From the NCBI RefSeq assembly GCF_005768555.2, contig NZ_VCHX02000120.1:1-43585 (forward strand): a stretch of 43,585 bases of DNA, written 5' to 3'. Below the pieces are notes generated by a model. It ran no database searches. It saw nothing but the letters and a program-made list of their open reading frames with translations, and was not told where the DNA came from. Shown here piece after piece: positions 17,071-25,773 of this stretch. Source of the DNA: Streptomyces sporangiiformans. Lineage in GTDB: Bacteria > Actinomycetota > Actinomycetes > Streptomycetales > Streptomycetaceae. The translations under genes were made by a program, and so were the position numbers. The first letter of the stretch is position 1. Each line of letters starts with the position of its first letter.

Positions 17071-18411
17071 TCAGAAGCCGCCGCCGAAGTCGCCTCCGCC
17101 TCCGAAGTCACCCCCTCCGAAGCCGCCGCCACCGAAGTCACCGGAGTCGAAGTCCGCGCCGGAGACGTCGCCGCCCTCGTAGCCGCCGCCCCCGAAGTCT
17201 CCGTATCCGGAGCCGTAGGTGGCCGCGTACGACGGACCGGCCATCATCGAGCCGAGCAGTGTGCCGACAAGGAGGCCGGGGAGGATGCCGCCGCCGAAGT
17301 AGCCGCCGGCCCAGGGGCCGTATGCGGGGCCCGCCTCCCAGTAGGGGCGGCGGCCGGAGTCGGTGTCGACCTCGCGGACGGCGGGGTCGAGTCCGTCGGA
17401 CAGCCGGGCCCGGTCGGCGGCGCAGACCGGCACCTCGCGGGGCTCCCCGCCCGCGGGCGTCCAGGTCTCGTCGGCGACCGACGGGCCGTGGCGCGGGTCG
17501 AAGAAGCAAGGAGCGCGGCGCTCGGGCAGCGGGCGCCCCTCGCGGCGTGCGGCGAGGAGGGTCAGCGAGAAGCGCCCCTCCTCCAGGGCCTGGGTGACGG
17601 CGCGCACCTCCTCCGGGCGCTGTGCCGCGGCCATGAACGACTTCGCCTTGTCGTATCCGTCCAGGGCGCGCTCGTAGTCGGCGCGCATCGCGTCGTCCGC
17701 GCCCTTCTCGGCGGGGTGGAAGTCGAGCCGGTCGAGCTCCTCGCCGAAGGCGGTGATGTCCTCGTCGACGACCACGCGGAGCTTCTCGAGCGCGGCCCGC
17801 TGCTCCTCTGCCCTCCTGCGGCGGTTACGGCGTACGAGCGTGTACGCCCCCGCGCCGCCGGCCACGACGACCGCGCCGGCCCCGATCAGCGCGCCGGCCG
17901 GGACGGTGTCGCCGCCCTCGCTCCAGCCGCTGGGCGCGGAGCCGCCGATGTTGGCCAGGGCGCGGTCCGTGAAGTCGTTGAGCTGGCTCTGTGTGTCCTC
18001 GCCCTGAACGCTGGAGACGAGGTTCCGCACGGCGCTGTTCGACAGGACCGCGGAATCGGCCTTCGCGTCGAACTGGTCACCGAGCCGGATCGCGTAGAGG
18101 CCCGTGATCCCGGTCGCCGTACGGAGGTCGCGGAAGAGATCCTCCTTCGGGAAGTCTCCCGGAAGCACCGCGACGAAGACCGGCTTGTCGGCGTCCTCGA
18201 TCTTGTCGGCCAGGGCGTCCGCCTCGTCGCCCGGCAGCTGCTCGGACACGGACGGGTCGACGTACACGGGGTTCTCGCGCAGGGCCTCCGCGATCGTCGA
18301 GACGTCCGTGGCGGCATGGGCGCGCGGGGCCCCGACGGACAGTACCGCCAAGGCCGCGAACGCGATCAGGAGTATGGGGAGCGAGAGCCCCCGGATCATT
18401 GCGCCCTTCAT
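17071..18411 (-). CDS. TPM-domain membrane protein with Gly-rich tail
   Basis: A 446-aa protein. Signal-like helix at about 6-27 (GLSLPILLIAFAALAVLSVGAPRAHA), then an extracytoplasmic domain resembling the TPM/Psb32 fold (ENPVYVDPSVSEQLPGDEADALADKIEDADKPVFVAVLPGDF), a second membrane helix at about 170-190 (AGALIGAGAVVVAGGAGAYTLV) followed by RRNRRRR as stop-transfer. A cytoplasmic helical domain and a Cys-pair segment (RAPCFFDPRHGPS ... VPVCAADRARLSDG) follow, and the end is a repeat of GDFGGGGFGGG units finishing in GGGF. Function of the family is unclear. The ATG at 18411 is used; an ATG four codons later is possible. Confidence 0.8.
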   Translation of the reverse strand: MKGAMIRGLSLPILLIAFAALAVLSVGAPRAHAATDVSTIAEALRENPVYVDPSVSEQLPGDEADALADKIEDADKPVFVAVLPGDFPKEDLFRDLRTATGITGLYAIRLGDQFDAKADSAVLSNSAVRNLVSSVQGEDTQSQLNDFTDRALANIGGSAPSGWSEGGDTVPAGALIGAGAVVVAGGAGAYTLVRRNRRRRAEEQRAALEKLRVVVDEDITAFGEELDRLDFHPAEKGADDAMRADYERALDGYDKAKSFMAAAQRPEEVRAVTQALEEGRFSLTLLAARREGRPLPERRAPCFFDPRHGPSVADETWTPAGGEPREVPVCAADRARLSDGLDPAVREVDTDSGRRPYWEAGPAYGPWAGGYFGGGILPGLLVGTLLGSMMAGPSYAATYGSGYGDFGGGGYEGGDVSGADFDSGDFGGGGFGGGDFGGGGDFGGGF

Positions 18412-18865
18412 ACTTTCGAAGCTACTCCAAAATGCGCAAAATGGAGCATTCGCCGGTAAGGATCGTTCACTCACAGGAGTGGTCGGTGCACACGGTGGCC
18501 GTTGATCTTCGTCCGGGGGAGAACCCGGCAAGGCGGCGGTGGTCGCCCGTCCGAGGGGTGTTCTTGGCCATCGGTCCCACGGGAGTGGCCGGTTGACGCC
18601 GACCTGGGTTCGGCGGTGCCCCGAGCCGGGCATCGTGAAGGCAGGACGGTGCCGCGACGGCACCGTCCCACGTGACGGTACGGGCCGAGGGGGTCGTCAA
18701 CTGCCGTACATAAGGCTGGTGTCCTGCTGTCGGTGGGGCATTCGGCCCCCTACGATTCACCTCTGCCCCATGGCGAGGGACGCGCGGCGGCCATGAACCC
18801 GTGCGTGGAACGTCTCCGGCCCTGCCGGACGCCGTGCGGGCGCGGAACGGAGGGGGGGACGAGCC
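18412..18865. other. Divergent intergenic region with a strong hairpin
   Basis: 454 bases without a convincing gene between the divergent TPM and antiporter genes. It contains a perfect 10-bp stem GGACGGTGCC / GGCACCGTCC with loop GCGAC at 18644-18668. A GGAGGGGGG ribosome site serves the antiporter ATG. Open frames crossing this region lack coding composition. Confidence 0.5.
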
Positions 18866-20077
18866 ATGGCGACATCCGCGCGCGCCCGCCTGCGGCGGCT
18901 GCCGGAGGCGGTTCCCCGCATCGTGCTCGGCGCGGCGGGCGCGCTGGTCCTCGGTGTGGCGTGCGGCCTGGTGGTGGACCTCTCCACGCTGGTGGGCTCC
19001 AGCGGCTATCTGTTCGGGGCGGGGCTGCTGCTCGGCGTCGGTCTGTACGGCAGCACGTACGCGATCGACCTCAGGGCGCTGCGTGACGATCTGACCGGTG
19101 TGGTGGCGGCCGTCACCCTGGGTGTGGTCCTGAAGGCCGCACTGATCGCCGGGACGATGGTGCTGATCTTCGACCGGCCGGAGTACCTGGTGCTCGGCAT
19201 CGCGGTGGCTCAGATCGACCCGCTGTCCGTCGCCGCTCTCGACAGAAGCGGTCGGATGTCGCAGCGCGCCCGGTCGCTGCTGAAGGCATGGGCGTCGTTC
19301 GACGACCCGATGACCGTACTGCTGACGTTGTACCTGGCCGGATACGCCTATGCGGCCGCCGGGCACGAGGGCACACCCCAGCTCACGGCCGGGGGCGCGG
19401 GCGGCTACGCGGCCGGGCTCGTCCTCAACGCCGGGCTCCTCGCGGGGGTACTGCTGCTGTGGTGGGTGGGGCGGCGGGTGGCGTCGCGGGTGCCCGACAC
19501 GCCGCCGTCACGGCGGGTCAAGGACACGGCCACGGTGCTGCTCGTGGTGGCGATGCTGGTGCTCGCCGCGTTACAGCAGCTGATGCTCGCGGTGGCGCTG
19601 GCCGGTCTGGTGGTGCGCGCCAAGATCCTCGACAAGGTGCTCGGCCGTGCCGTCGGCGGCGCGTTCCTCGCCGCGTTCCTGGCGCTGGGCCTGCTGCTGG
19701 CGCACGGGGTGGAGTTGTGGCGTGGGTTCGTCCTGGGCGTGGCGGCGTTCGGCGCGCAGGCGGTGGTGGCCCTGTGCCTCATGCCGCTGTTCGTACGGGG
19801 ACTGTGGCGCGGCGACCGGATCGCGCTCGGCCTCGGTCAGCAGAACGGCATCACGGCCGTGCTGATCGCGCTGACGCTGGAGCGTGACTTCCCCGGCACC
19901 GCCGCCACCGTCGGCCCCGCAGTGATCACGGTCAACGTGTTGCACGGCACGTCGCAGGTGCTGCTGGCCCATCCGCCACGCCTGCGGTGGCCGTGCTCCC
20001 GGGGGGAACTCGCCGCCGGTGGTGAGCGTCACTCCCCGTATGACCGGCAGGCGAAGGACAAGCGGTCGGTCGCGTAG
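18866..20077 (+). CDS. CPA-family cation:proton antiporter
   Basis: A 403-aa membrane protein with about 10-12 hydrophobic segments. The two acidic motifs of Na+/H+ exchangers are recognisable: GIAVAQIDPLSVAALD (about 112-127, matching the SATDPVAV motif) and KAWASFDDPMTVLLTLYLAGY (about 140-160, matching the DD/ND ion site). RIALGLGQQNGITAVLIALTLE is the late re-entrant segment. It would exchange Na+ or K+ for H+ at the membrane. The C-terminus is short with no TrkA-type domain. Codon 236 (19571-19573) is TTA, the rare codon read by the bldA tRNA, so full expression may be limited to late growth. Confidence 0.85.
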   Translation: MATSARARLRRLPEAVPRIVLGAAGALVLGVACGLVVDLSTLVGSSGYLFGAGLLLGVGLYGSTYAIDLRALRDDLTGVVAAVTLGVVLKAALIAGTMVLIFDRPEYLVLGIAVAQIDPLSVAALDRSGRMSQRARSLLKAWASFDDPMTVLLTLYLAGYAYAAAGHEGTPQLTAGGAGGYAAGLVLNAGLLAGVLLLWWVGRRVASRVPDTPPSRRVKDTATVLLVVAMLVLAALQQLMLAVALAGLVVRAKILDKVLGRAVGGAFLAAFLALGLLLAHGVELWRGFVLGVAAFGAQAVVALCLMPLFVRGLWRGDRIALGLGQQNGITAVLIALTLERDFPGTAATVGPAVITVNVLHGTSQVLLAHPPRLRWPCSRGELAAGGERHSPYDRQAKDKRSVA

Positions 20078-20204
20078 CCGCGGGGAGCGGAGGGGGTGGG
20101 CGACGGGAAGGGGTCCCGGCGTCCGCGGAGTCGTACAAGGCATACGAGACGTACGAGGCATACGAAACACCGGCACAGCGCCGTGGCCGGACGGGGAGAG
20201 GCGT

Positions 20205-21182
20205 ATGAGGCAGGGGATGAGGCACGGTCCGCACAGGGCACCGCACGGCGGCCGGCCGCCGGGTGTCCGGCCCGTGGAGCGCACCGCCGCGCCCCCGGCC
20301 CCGCGGCCGGGCCGGCGCTTACGCCTCCGCGGGCGTTCGGCGCACGCGGTCACCGGGACGACACTTCTGCTGCTGGCGGTCGGTGCCGCGCCCGCGTTCG
20401 CCGCGCCGGCCGCGTCCGACGAGCGGGACGTCCAGCTGGTGTACTGCCTCGACCGCGACCATCGCCCGGACCTCGTCGACGCCGCCGTGCGCCTGCGGGT
20501 GCTCCGGCCCGACAGCGTGGCCGGACTGGACAGGGTGAGGCCCTCGGGGGCCGGCGGGCGCATGACGCTGGAGCGATGGGCCGAGCGCCGCGAGAAGGAC
20601 TTCGAGCGGGCCTGTTCCGCGCTCATGGCCGCGGCGTCCGAAGCCCCGGTCGCGGCCGCGAAGGACAGCGGCGAGGAGAGCTGGATCGCGACGTTCCTGA
20701 AAGGGCTGCCCCTGCTGGCCGCCGGCGCGCTGCTCACTCTCGGGGGCCAGTTCTCCGAACGCCACTCGGCCGAACGGCGGCTTTTCAAACAGCAGTTGAG
20801 CGCGGACGAGAGCGCGTACCGGACGGCGGTGGGTGAGTATCTGGCCGGGTACGAACACGATCCGCGGACGGACCACTCGGCGGTGCGCACCACGCGCGAG
20901 GCGCTGGCCGGCACCCTTTCCCGGGTGCCGGGCCCCTCGACCCGGCGTGCGGCGGCGAGGCTGGCGGCCGATGGGCTGCCCCTGGCCCAGCCGCTGCCGG
21001 ACGCCCGTGACGGCTATCTCCTCGACACGGACGCCCGCGCCGACGACGCGGAGCGGGAGCGGGCGTCCGTGGAGCGCCACCTTCGCTCCATATCCGACCT
21101 CAACCGCACCTTGCTGCATTGGAGTTGGCTCACCTTGCGCACCCGGATCGCCCGCCGTACCGCGCCGGGAGCGGCCGTATGA
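20205..21182 (+). CDS. Membrane protein of unknown function, first gene of an ATPase operon
   Basis: A 325-aa protein; the ATG at 20205 has GGGGAGAGG upstream. The N-terminal 45 residues are basic and Pro-rich, then comes a membrane/signal helix (VTGTTLLLLAVGAAPAFAAPA, about 47-67). A predicted external segment follows (RDVQLVYCLDRDHRPDLVDAA), then a second membrane helix near 165-185 (WIATFLKGLPLLAAGALLTLGG) and a charged helical C-terminal domain (FSERHSAERRLFKQQLSADE). I do not recognise the family. Its stop overlaps the next start by four bases (ATGA), so it is coupled to the P-loop ATPase at 21179 and probably anchors or signals to it. Confidence 0.7.
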   Translation: MRQGMRHGPHRAPHGGRPPGVRPVERTAAPPAPRPGRRLRLRGRSAHAVTGTTLLLLAVGAAPAFAAPAASDERDVQLVYCLDRDHRPDLVDAAVRLRVLRPDSVAGLDRVRPSGAGGRMTLERWAERREKDFERACSALMAAASEAPVAAAKDSGEESWIATFLKGLPLLAAGALLTLGGQFSERHSAERRLFKQQLSADESAYRTAVGEYLAGYEHDPRTDHSAVRTTREALAGTLSRVPGPSTRRAAARLAADGLPLAQPLPDARDGYLLDTDARADDAERERASVERHLRSISDLNRTLLHWSWLTLRTRIARRTAPGAAV

Positions 21183-22327
21183 TCGAGCCGACCGGGAACA
21201 ACCCGCCCGAGGACGACCCGACCGAGGACAACCCGTACGGCGTCTACGTGCCGGGCAGCAAGGACCACATCCAGTGGATGCAGGTCACTCCGAAGGACGA
21301 CCACCCGCTCGTGCCCTGGGCGGAGGAGAGCCACGCCCATCAGTGGGTGGACGTAGACCACACCTGGGACCAGCTGACCGAGTTCGAGCGGTGCCTGACG
21401 CAGTTGCCCGAGCTGATCCTGCCGGACGTGGACCGGGGACATCTCGTCGTGGTGACCGGACCCGTCGGCATGGGCAAGACCACCCTCATCCACCGGTGCA
21501 TCCACCGGGCGCACGAGTATCTCGACGCTCTCGTCCGGCAGTCCGAGCAGCAGGGGTCCCGGCGCCGTCCACCGCGCCCGATCGTGGCGATGACCGGCGG
21601 ATACGTCAACCACGGGGGCGAGGTCAGCTGGGACGACGAGGGCGACTTCGCCGAGACCCCGGGCATCAACGCCGCCATCCGGGACAAGATCGTCGACACC
21701 CTGCACCGGCAGTTCCCCCAGGTGCCGCTCGACCCGGATCTCACCGGTGACAACATCCCCAGAGCCTTCAACGGGATCAGCACCCTGCTCAAAGAACAGA
21801 ACAGCCTGCTGTTCGTCATCGTCCCGCACATCGACTGGCGAAACCCCGGTGGCGATGTGCGCTCAAAGTTCCTGAAGACGTGTCTGAAACATGCGCAGAG
21901 CCGGATCGTACTGTTCGTCGAAATCAGTCACCAGAACCCGCGGACGGCCGGCGAGGTGGTCAAGGACCTTCTTCCGCACCCGGCGGTCACCCATCTCACG
22001 CTCAGCCCTCTCGCTTTGGAGGACACCGTGAAGTTCACCGACGCCGCTCACCCCGGCAGCCCCGGCCCCGACGCTCCATCGCTCGCCCCGCTGCGGCAGG
22101 TCCCTCGGGATCCGGAGCAGGACCAGGACCCCTGGAGCCGCTTCGACGTACGGCAGCTGCGCAAGGAGTGCTTCGCGATCGCGGAACGGCAAAGACGAGC
22201 AGGACGCCCCGTGCGGGTCACCGCCGCCGAGCTCGTCGCGCCCACCCTGAACCCGGCGAACCTGGGGCGCACCACCTCCACCCCCGGCCGGCCGCGCCGC
22301 GGGTCCTCTCCCCCGCAGGGTTCCTAG
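21179..22327 (+). CDS. P-loop ATPase, unassigned AAA/STAND-like
   Basis: A 382-aa protein. N-terminal 80 residues acidic with WDQLTEFERCLTQLPELILPD leading into the ATPase. Walker A is GPVGMGKTT at about 94-102 and Walker B-like is SLLFVIVPHIDWR at about 210-222; SRIVLFVEISHQNPR is a plausible sensor strand. No HNH, nuclease, helicase or methylase motif was seen. The C-terminal 80 residues are basic and partly disordered. It overlaps the upstream membrane-protein gene (ATGA) and is followed after 108 bases by a second ATPase, so the three likely work together. Its role is not known; two-ATPase sets of this kind occur in conflict and signalling loci. Confidence 0.72.
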   Translation: MIEPTGNNPPEDDPTEDNPYGVYVPGSKDHIQWMQVTPKDDHPLVPWAEESHAHQWVDVDHTWDQLTEFERCLTQLPELILPDVDRGHLVVVTGPVGMGKTTLIHRCIHRAHEYLDALVRQSEQQGSRRRPPRPIVAMTGGYVNHGGEVSWDDEGDFAETPGINAAIRDKIVDTLHRQFPQVPLDPDLTGDNIPRAFNGISTLLKEQNSLLFVIVPHIDWRNPGGDVRSKFLKTCLKHAQSRIVLFVEISHQNPRTAGEVVKDLLPHPAVTHLTLSPLALEDTVKFTDAAHPGSPGPDAPSLAPLRQVPRDPEQDQDPWSRFDVRQLRKECFAIAERQRRAGRPVRVTAAELVAPTLNPANLGRTTSTPGRPRRGSSPPQGS

Positions 22328-22435
22328 ACAGGTCCCGCGCCGGTACGCACGTATCGTCCCCGCGACTCGACGCACATATCTCCGCACCCGCCCGCCGCTC
22401 GGAAGCCGACAACCGGACACACGAGGAGTGCCATC

Positions 22436-24715
22436 ATGGCCCCAGACCGTGGTGACATCTGGCACGAGAACCCCTTCCCGCTGAGCCCGGTCGTGCGCCT
22501 CGGCCCGTCCTCCGATCTCGGGGACCCGACGGTCCAGGGGGCCGACTCGGGCAACGCCCATATCCGCACGCCGCTGGTCGCGGATCTCGAGGCCCTGGTC
22601 ACCGACTACTTCGATCCGCCCGCGGCGGGAGGCCGGCGCGGCCGGGCCATCGCCCTGGTGGGCGAGTTCGGCCTCGGCAAGAGCCACGCCCTGCGCAGGA
22701 CGTACCAGACGGTGCGCGCCGAGCACACGGACGCGGCGGTGTGGATCGTGGACGAACCGGCGCAGGACATGGGGCGGCTCTACCGCGACCGGCTGCGCGG
22801 TCCCGGCGACACCCCTCAGGGGCGTCAGGCCTTCGAGGAGCTGGTCAGGGACTACTACGCGTACGTGACGGCCGGCTGGGTCGGCGCCCAGGACGACGAC
22901 CCGCGCCGGAGCACCCTCCAGGAGATCGCGGCCGGCCTGCGCGACCGCACCCTCGACCCGGACAAAGTGGTGTCGGCGCTGCGCTACGACCCCGAGGTGA
23001 TCCACGCCGATCTGCGCGGCACGCTGGGCGAGGTCACCGAGCACCGCAGGTTCTCCACCGCGCTCGCGCTGCTGCTGGAACCGCCGTTCAAACGGATGGT
23101 GTGGAAGTGGCTGAGCGGCGAGGAACCCGCGGAGCCGCTGCGCGAGCGCGGCATCACCGAGGCGATCGGCCCGTCCGGCGGCCGCCAGGACACCGCCGCC
23201 GGCATCGACCGGGTCTTCGACGCCCTCGCCGTGCAGGGCTTTCTGCACGGCCGGGTCGGCAACCCGTACGTCCTGCTCCTCGACTCCCTGGAGAAGGTGC
23301 TCGACTGGCCGGAGGAGAACCGCGGCACCTTCATGGACGCCTTCGAACGCCTCGTCAACATCTATACGAGCCACGGCGGTCTGCTGGTTTTCTGTGTGTC
23401 GCCCGGCGGACTGCGGGCGCTGCGGACGAGCGTGCACGAGCGGCTGGTGCAGCTGTGGGCCACCGGTCTCGACGAGGACCGCACCGAGGCGCTGGTGGCC
23501 CGGTACCTCGCCGCCGGCGGCGAGTCGGCCGCCCCGGCGCGGCAGACGGGCCCGTTCGACGAGGACGCGCTGCGGCTGGTGCACGAACTCACCGAGGGCG
23601 TGCCCCGCGAGGTGCTCAAGACCTGCCGGCACGCCTGGCAGCTCAGCGAGGACCACGCGGGCCGGGTGCGCCGGGTGCCCGGCGCGACGGTGCTGACGGC
23701 GGTACGGGAACTGCACGAGCGCGTGTCGTACCGGCAGGTCCGGGGCGATGTGCACGAGGCGCTGGATCTGGGGCAGTGGCGCATCGCCTCGCGCGATCCG
23801 GTGCAGGCCCGGATGTCGCGCTCGCCGGGCGGCAAGGAGGAGGTCGTGTACTGGCTCTCGCCCGCGCCGAACGCGTACCTCGCGGTGATCTACGCCCGTT
23901 CCGTCCTCCTGGCCGACGACGCCGAGCGGATCGCCGCCTATGTGCAAGGACTGCGCGCCGCGCTGCCCCCGGGACGGTTCGAGGCGCTGCTGGTGGTCAA
24001 CGGGCTGGTGTCGCACGCGATGCAGGACCGGCTGGGGCGGTCGATCGGCTCACGGCCACTGGTGTACCGGCAGGGCGACTTCCCGCAGAGCGTGCACGCG
24101 GCGCTGCTGCAGCTGGAGCGGCGCCTCGTGGACGGGCAGCGGCGGGAGGGCATCGCCGAGTTGGGCGAGCGGATGCGCCGCGAAATGGAGCAGCATACGG
24201 TCCACCTCGACGAGGTGCGCCGGACCCTGGCGGCGCTGTCGGTCGAGCCGGGCACGGGGCCGCCGGCCCCCACGGCAGGGACCACTGTCCCGGCCGCCGT
24301 ACCGGAGCCGGCCGCGGAGGAGCTGCCGGGCGCGGTGCGGCGCCGGTTCCGCGACGCCCTGCTGATGCTGGAGACGGTGACCCGGCGGGTGGCCGGCCGT
24401 ACCACGGCCCGGCGCGCCGTGGCGACGTCGGCGGACCTCAGCGTCCTCGGCTGCGCCACGCTGGTGCGGGCGCTGACGGAGGAGTTCCGTGGTTCCGTCG
24501 CGGCCTGGGCCAGTACCGCGGCGCCCGGGCGGCCGACCGAGCACCAGCTGGGCGAACTGCGCCGGATCTGCCGGGACTACGAATGCGCGGTGGAGGTGCT
24601 GCCGGTGCATCTGCTCGGCGGCGCCGACCACCGGTACCCGCTGACACCGGCGCGCACGGTGGAGGTCCTCGCGGAGGAGGTGTGGGGAACGCTCAGCGCG
24701 GCGGCGGTACCGTGA
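22436..24715 (+). CDS. Large P-loop ATPase (Orc1/Cdc6- or BrxD-like layout)
   Basis: A 759-aa protein with AGGAG before its ATG. Residues 1-60 end in a helix contacting the ATPase (TPLVADLEALVTDYFDPPA). Walker A is GEFGLGKSH (about 76-84). AVWIVDEPAQDMGRLYRDRL follows, a pattern reminiscent of BrxD-type and Orc1-like ATPases. Walker B is NPYVLLLDSLEKVLDW (about 275-290), sensor 1 is LLVFCVSPGGLRAL (about 316-330) and a lid follows (LTEGVPREVLKTCRHA). The C-half carries WLSPAPNAYLAVIYARS and a helical region ending near 620, then a domain with RRICRDYECAVEVLPVHLLGG. Its last 23 bases overlap the 3' end of the convergent gene at 24693. Family assignment is tentative. Confidence 0.7.
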   Translation: MAPDRGDIWHENPFPLSPVVRLGPSSDLGDPTVQGADSGNAHIRTPLVADLEALVTDYFDPPAAGGRRGRAIALVGEFGLGKSHALRRTYQTVRAEHTDAAVWIVDEPAQDMGRLYRDRLRGPGDTPQGRQAFEELVRDYYAYVTAGWVGAQDDDPRRSTLQEIAAGLRDRTLDPDKVVSALRYDPEVIHADLRGTLGEVTEHRRFSTALALLLEPPFKRMVWKWLSGEEPAEPLRERGITEAIGPSGGRQDTAAGIDRVFDALAVQGFLHGRVGNPYVLLLDSLEKVLDWPEENRGTFMDAFERLVNIYTSHGGLLVFCVSPGGLRALRTSVHERLVQLWATGLDEDRTEALVARYLAAGGESAAPARQTGPFDEDALRLVHELTEGVPREVLKTCRHAWQLSEDHAGRVRRVPGATVLTAVRELHERVSYRQVRGDVHEALDLGQWRIASRDPVQARMSRSPGGKEEVVYWLSPAPNAYLAVIYARSVLLADDAERIAAYVQGLRAALPPGRFEALLVVNGLVSHAMQDRLGRSIGSRPLVYRQGDFPQSVHAALLQLERRLVDGQRREGIAELGERMRREMEQHTVHLDEVRRTLAALSVEPGTGPPAPTAGTTVPAAVPEPAAEELPGAVRRRFRDALLMLETVTRRVAGRTTARRAVATSADLSVLGCATLVRALTEEFRGSVAAWASTAAPGRPTEHQLGELRRICRDYECAVEVLPVHLLGGADHRYPLTPARTVEVLAEEVWGTLSAAAVP

Positions 24716-25709
24716 CGCCTGCCACGGCCTGCCCGAGGCCCCGCAGCCGCCGCTCGGCGTTGTCGACATGGCGCTGGTCGAGGGTGACGCCGAGGAGGAA
24801 CGCACGGGGCGAGGTCCACAGCACGTACACGGCACCTTCCTGGACGTCCAGAACGAGCCGGTCGACGGGGGCGTGCCCGGCGTCCGCCGGGGCGACGAGG
24901 CCGAGCGCGTCGGTGAGACGGACCAGGTGTCCGCGCAGGCTGCGGGAGAGGTCGCGGTAGGCGGTCCGCCGGGTGCGCACACTGACGTCGATGAAGCGCG
25001 GGCCGAGCTCGTGGGCGTCGAAGACGTCACCGACGCAGACCAGGGTCCAGTCGCGGTAGTAGCCCGCGTACTGCAGGTCCGTGGTGTTGACGTGGGTCCG
25101 CCACAGGTCCCGCAGCCGCTGCTCGTACAAGGTGTCCGGTACGGCTGCCGTACCGAAGTCGACCTGCGGGCCCTCGCTCGTCGTCGCCCCCGTCTGGAGA
25201 TAGGGCTTCGCCCCGGGGTCGCCGCCGGGCTTCTCGTCGGGCAGCGAGTGCACCTCGGCCCGGATACGGGTGACGAGGCGGTTCATGGCGGCGTCCATCG
25301 CGGGCACGCCGTCGGGGACGTCGGTCACCGCGGCCAGGAACTCGCCGGGGCGGGCGCGCCCGCCCCACAGGCCGCCGCGCGCGTTCGCGAGGACCGTGCG
25401 CATCAGCTCACCGGTTCCCAGCGGGCGCAGGACCGCGCCGAGGTCCTGGGCGCACAGCAGCAGCCTGCTGCCGGGCAGCGACTCGTTCTGGGCCTCGTCG
25501 CCGACCTCGGTGACGAGGCTGCTGAGCGGGGCACGGGACGCACGGAAGACGGCGAAGTCGAGGATGCCGTTGCTGTAGTGGGACAGGGAGCGTACGGCGG
25601 GGGCCTCGGCGACGGCTTCCTCGCACAGCCGGGTTATCAGGCCGTGGCGCTTGGCGGTCCAGTGGGACTCTTTCAGCGTGTCGGTGCGATGAGGTGCGGG
25701 GGCTGCCAC
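24693..25709 (-). CDS. Unknown 338-aa protein, last gene of the FxsA-type operon
   Basis: The GTG at 25709 follows AAAGGCGAG and lies 64 bases after the stop of the large TPR protein, so it is probably co-transcribed with it. I do not recognise a domain. Visible are KRHGLITRLCEEAVAEAPAV near the start, a GSRLLLCAQDLGAVLRPLG segment, a central variable stretch (LPDEKPGGDPGAKPY), YRDWTLVCVGDVFDAHELGPRFIDVSV and a helical end with VDRLVLDVQEGAVYVLWTSPRAFLLGVTLD. No signal or membrane segment. Such accessory proteins of unknown role often sit beside the TPR protein in FxsA/FxsB loci. Confidence 0.7.
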   Translation of the reverse strand: MAAPAPHRTDTLKESHWTAKRHGLITRLCEEAVAEAPAVRSLSHYSNGILDFAVFRASRAPLSSLVTEVGDEAQNESLPGSRLLLCAQDLGAVLRPLGTGELMRTVLANARGGLWGGRARPGEFLAAVTDVPDGVPAMDAAMNRLVTRIRAEVHSLPDEKPGGDPGAKPYLQTGATTSEGPQVDFGTAAVPDTLYEQRLRDLWRTHVNTTDLQYAGYYRDWTLVCVGDVFDAHELGPRFIDVSVRTRRTAYRDLSRSLRGHLVRLTDALGLVAPADAGHAPVDRLVLDVQEGAVYVLWTSPRAFLLGVTLDQRHVDNAERRLRGLGQAVAGVTVPPPR

Positions 25710-25773
25710 GTGTGCTCGCCTTTCAGTGAGTGACTGCGGGGCTGCGGTGCGGTCGGCCGATGCCGCGAGCGCG

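Noticed and set aside
20205..24715. BREX or Pgl phage-defence system
   Set aside because: Only a loose ATPase resemblance; there is no PglX-type methylase, PglZ, BrxL/Lon-like protease or PglW-like kinase.
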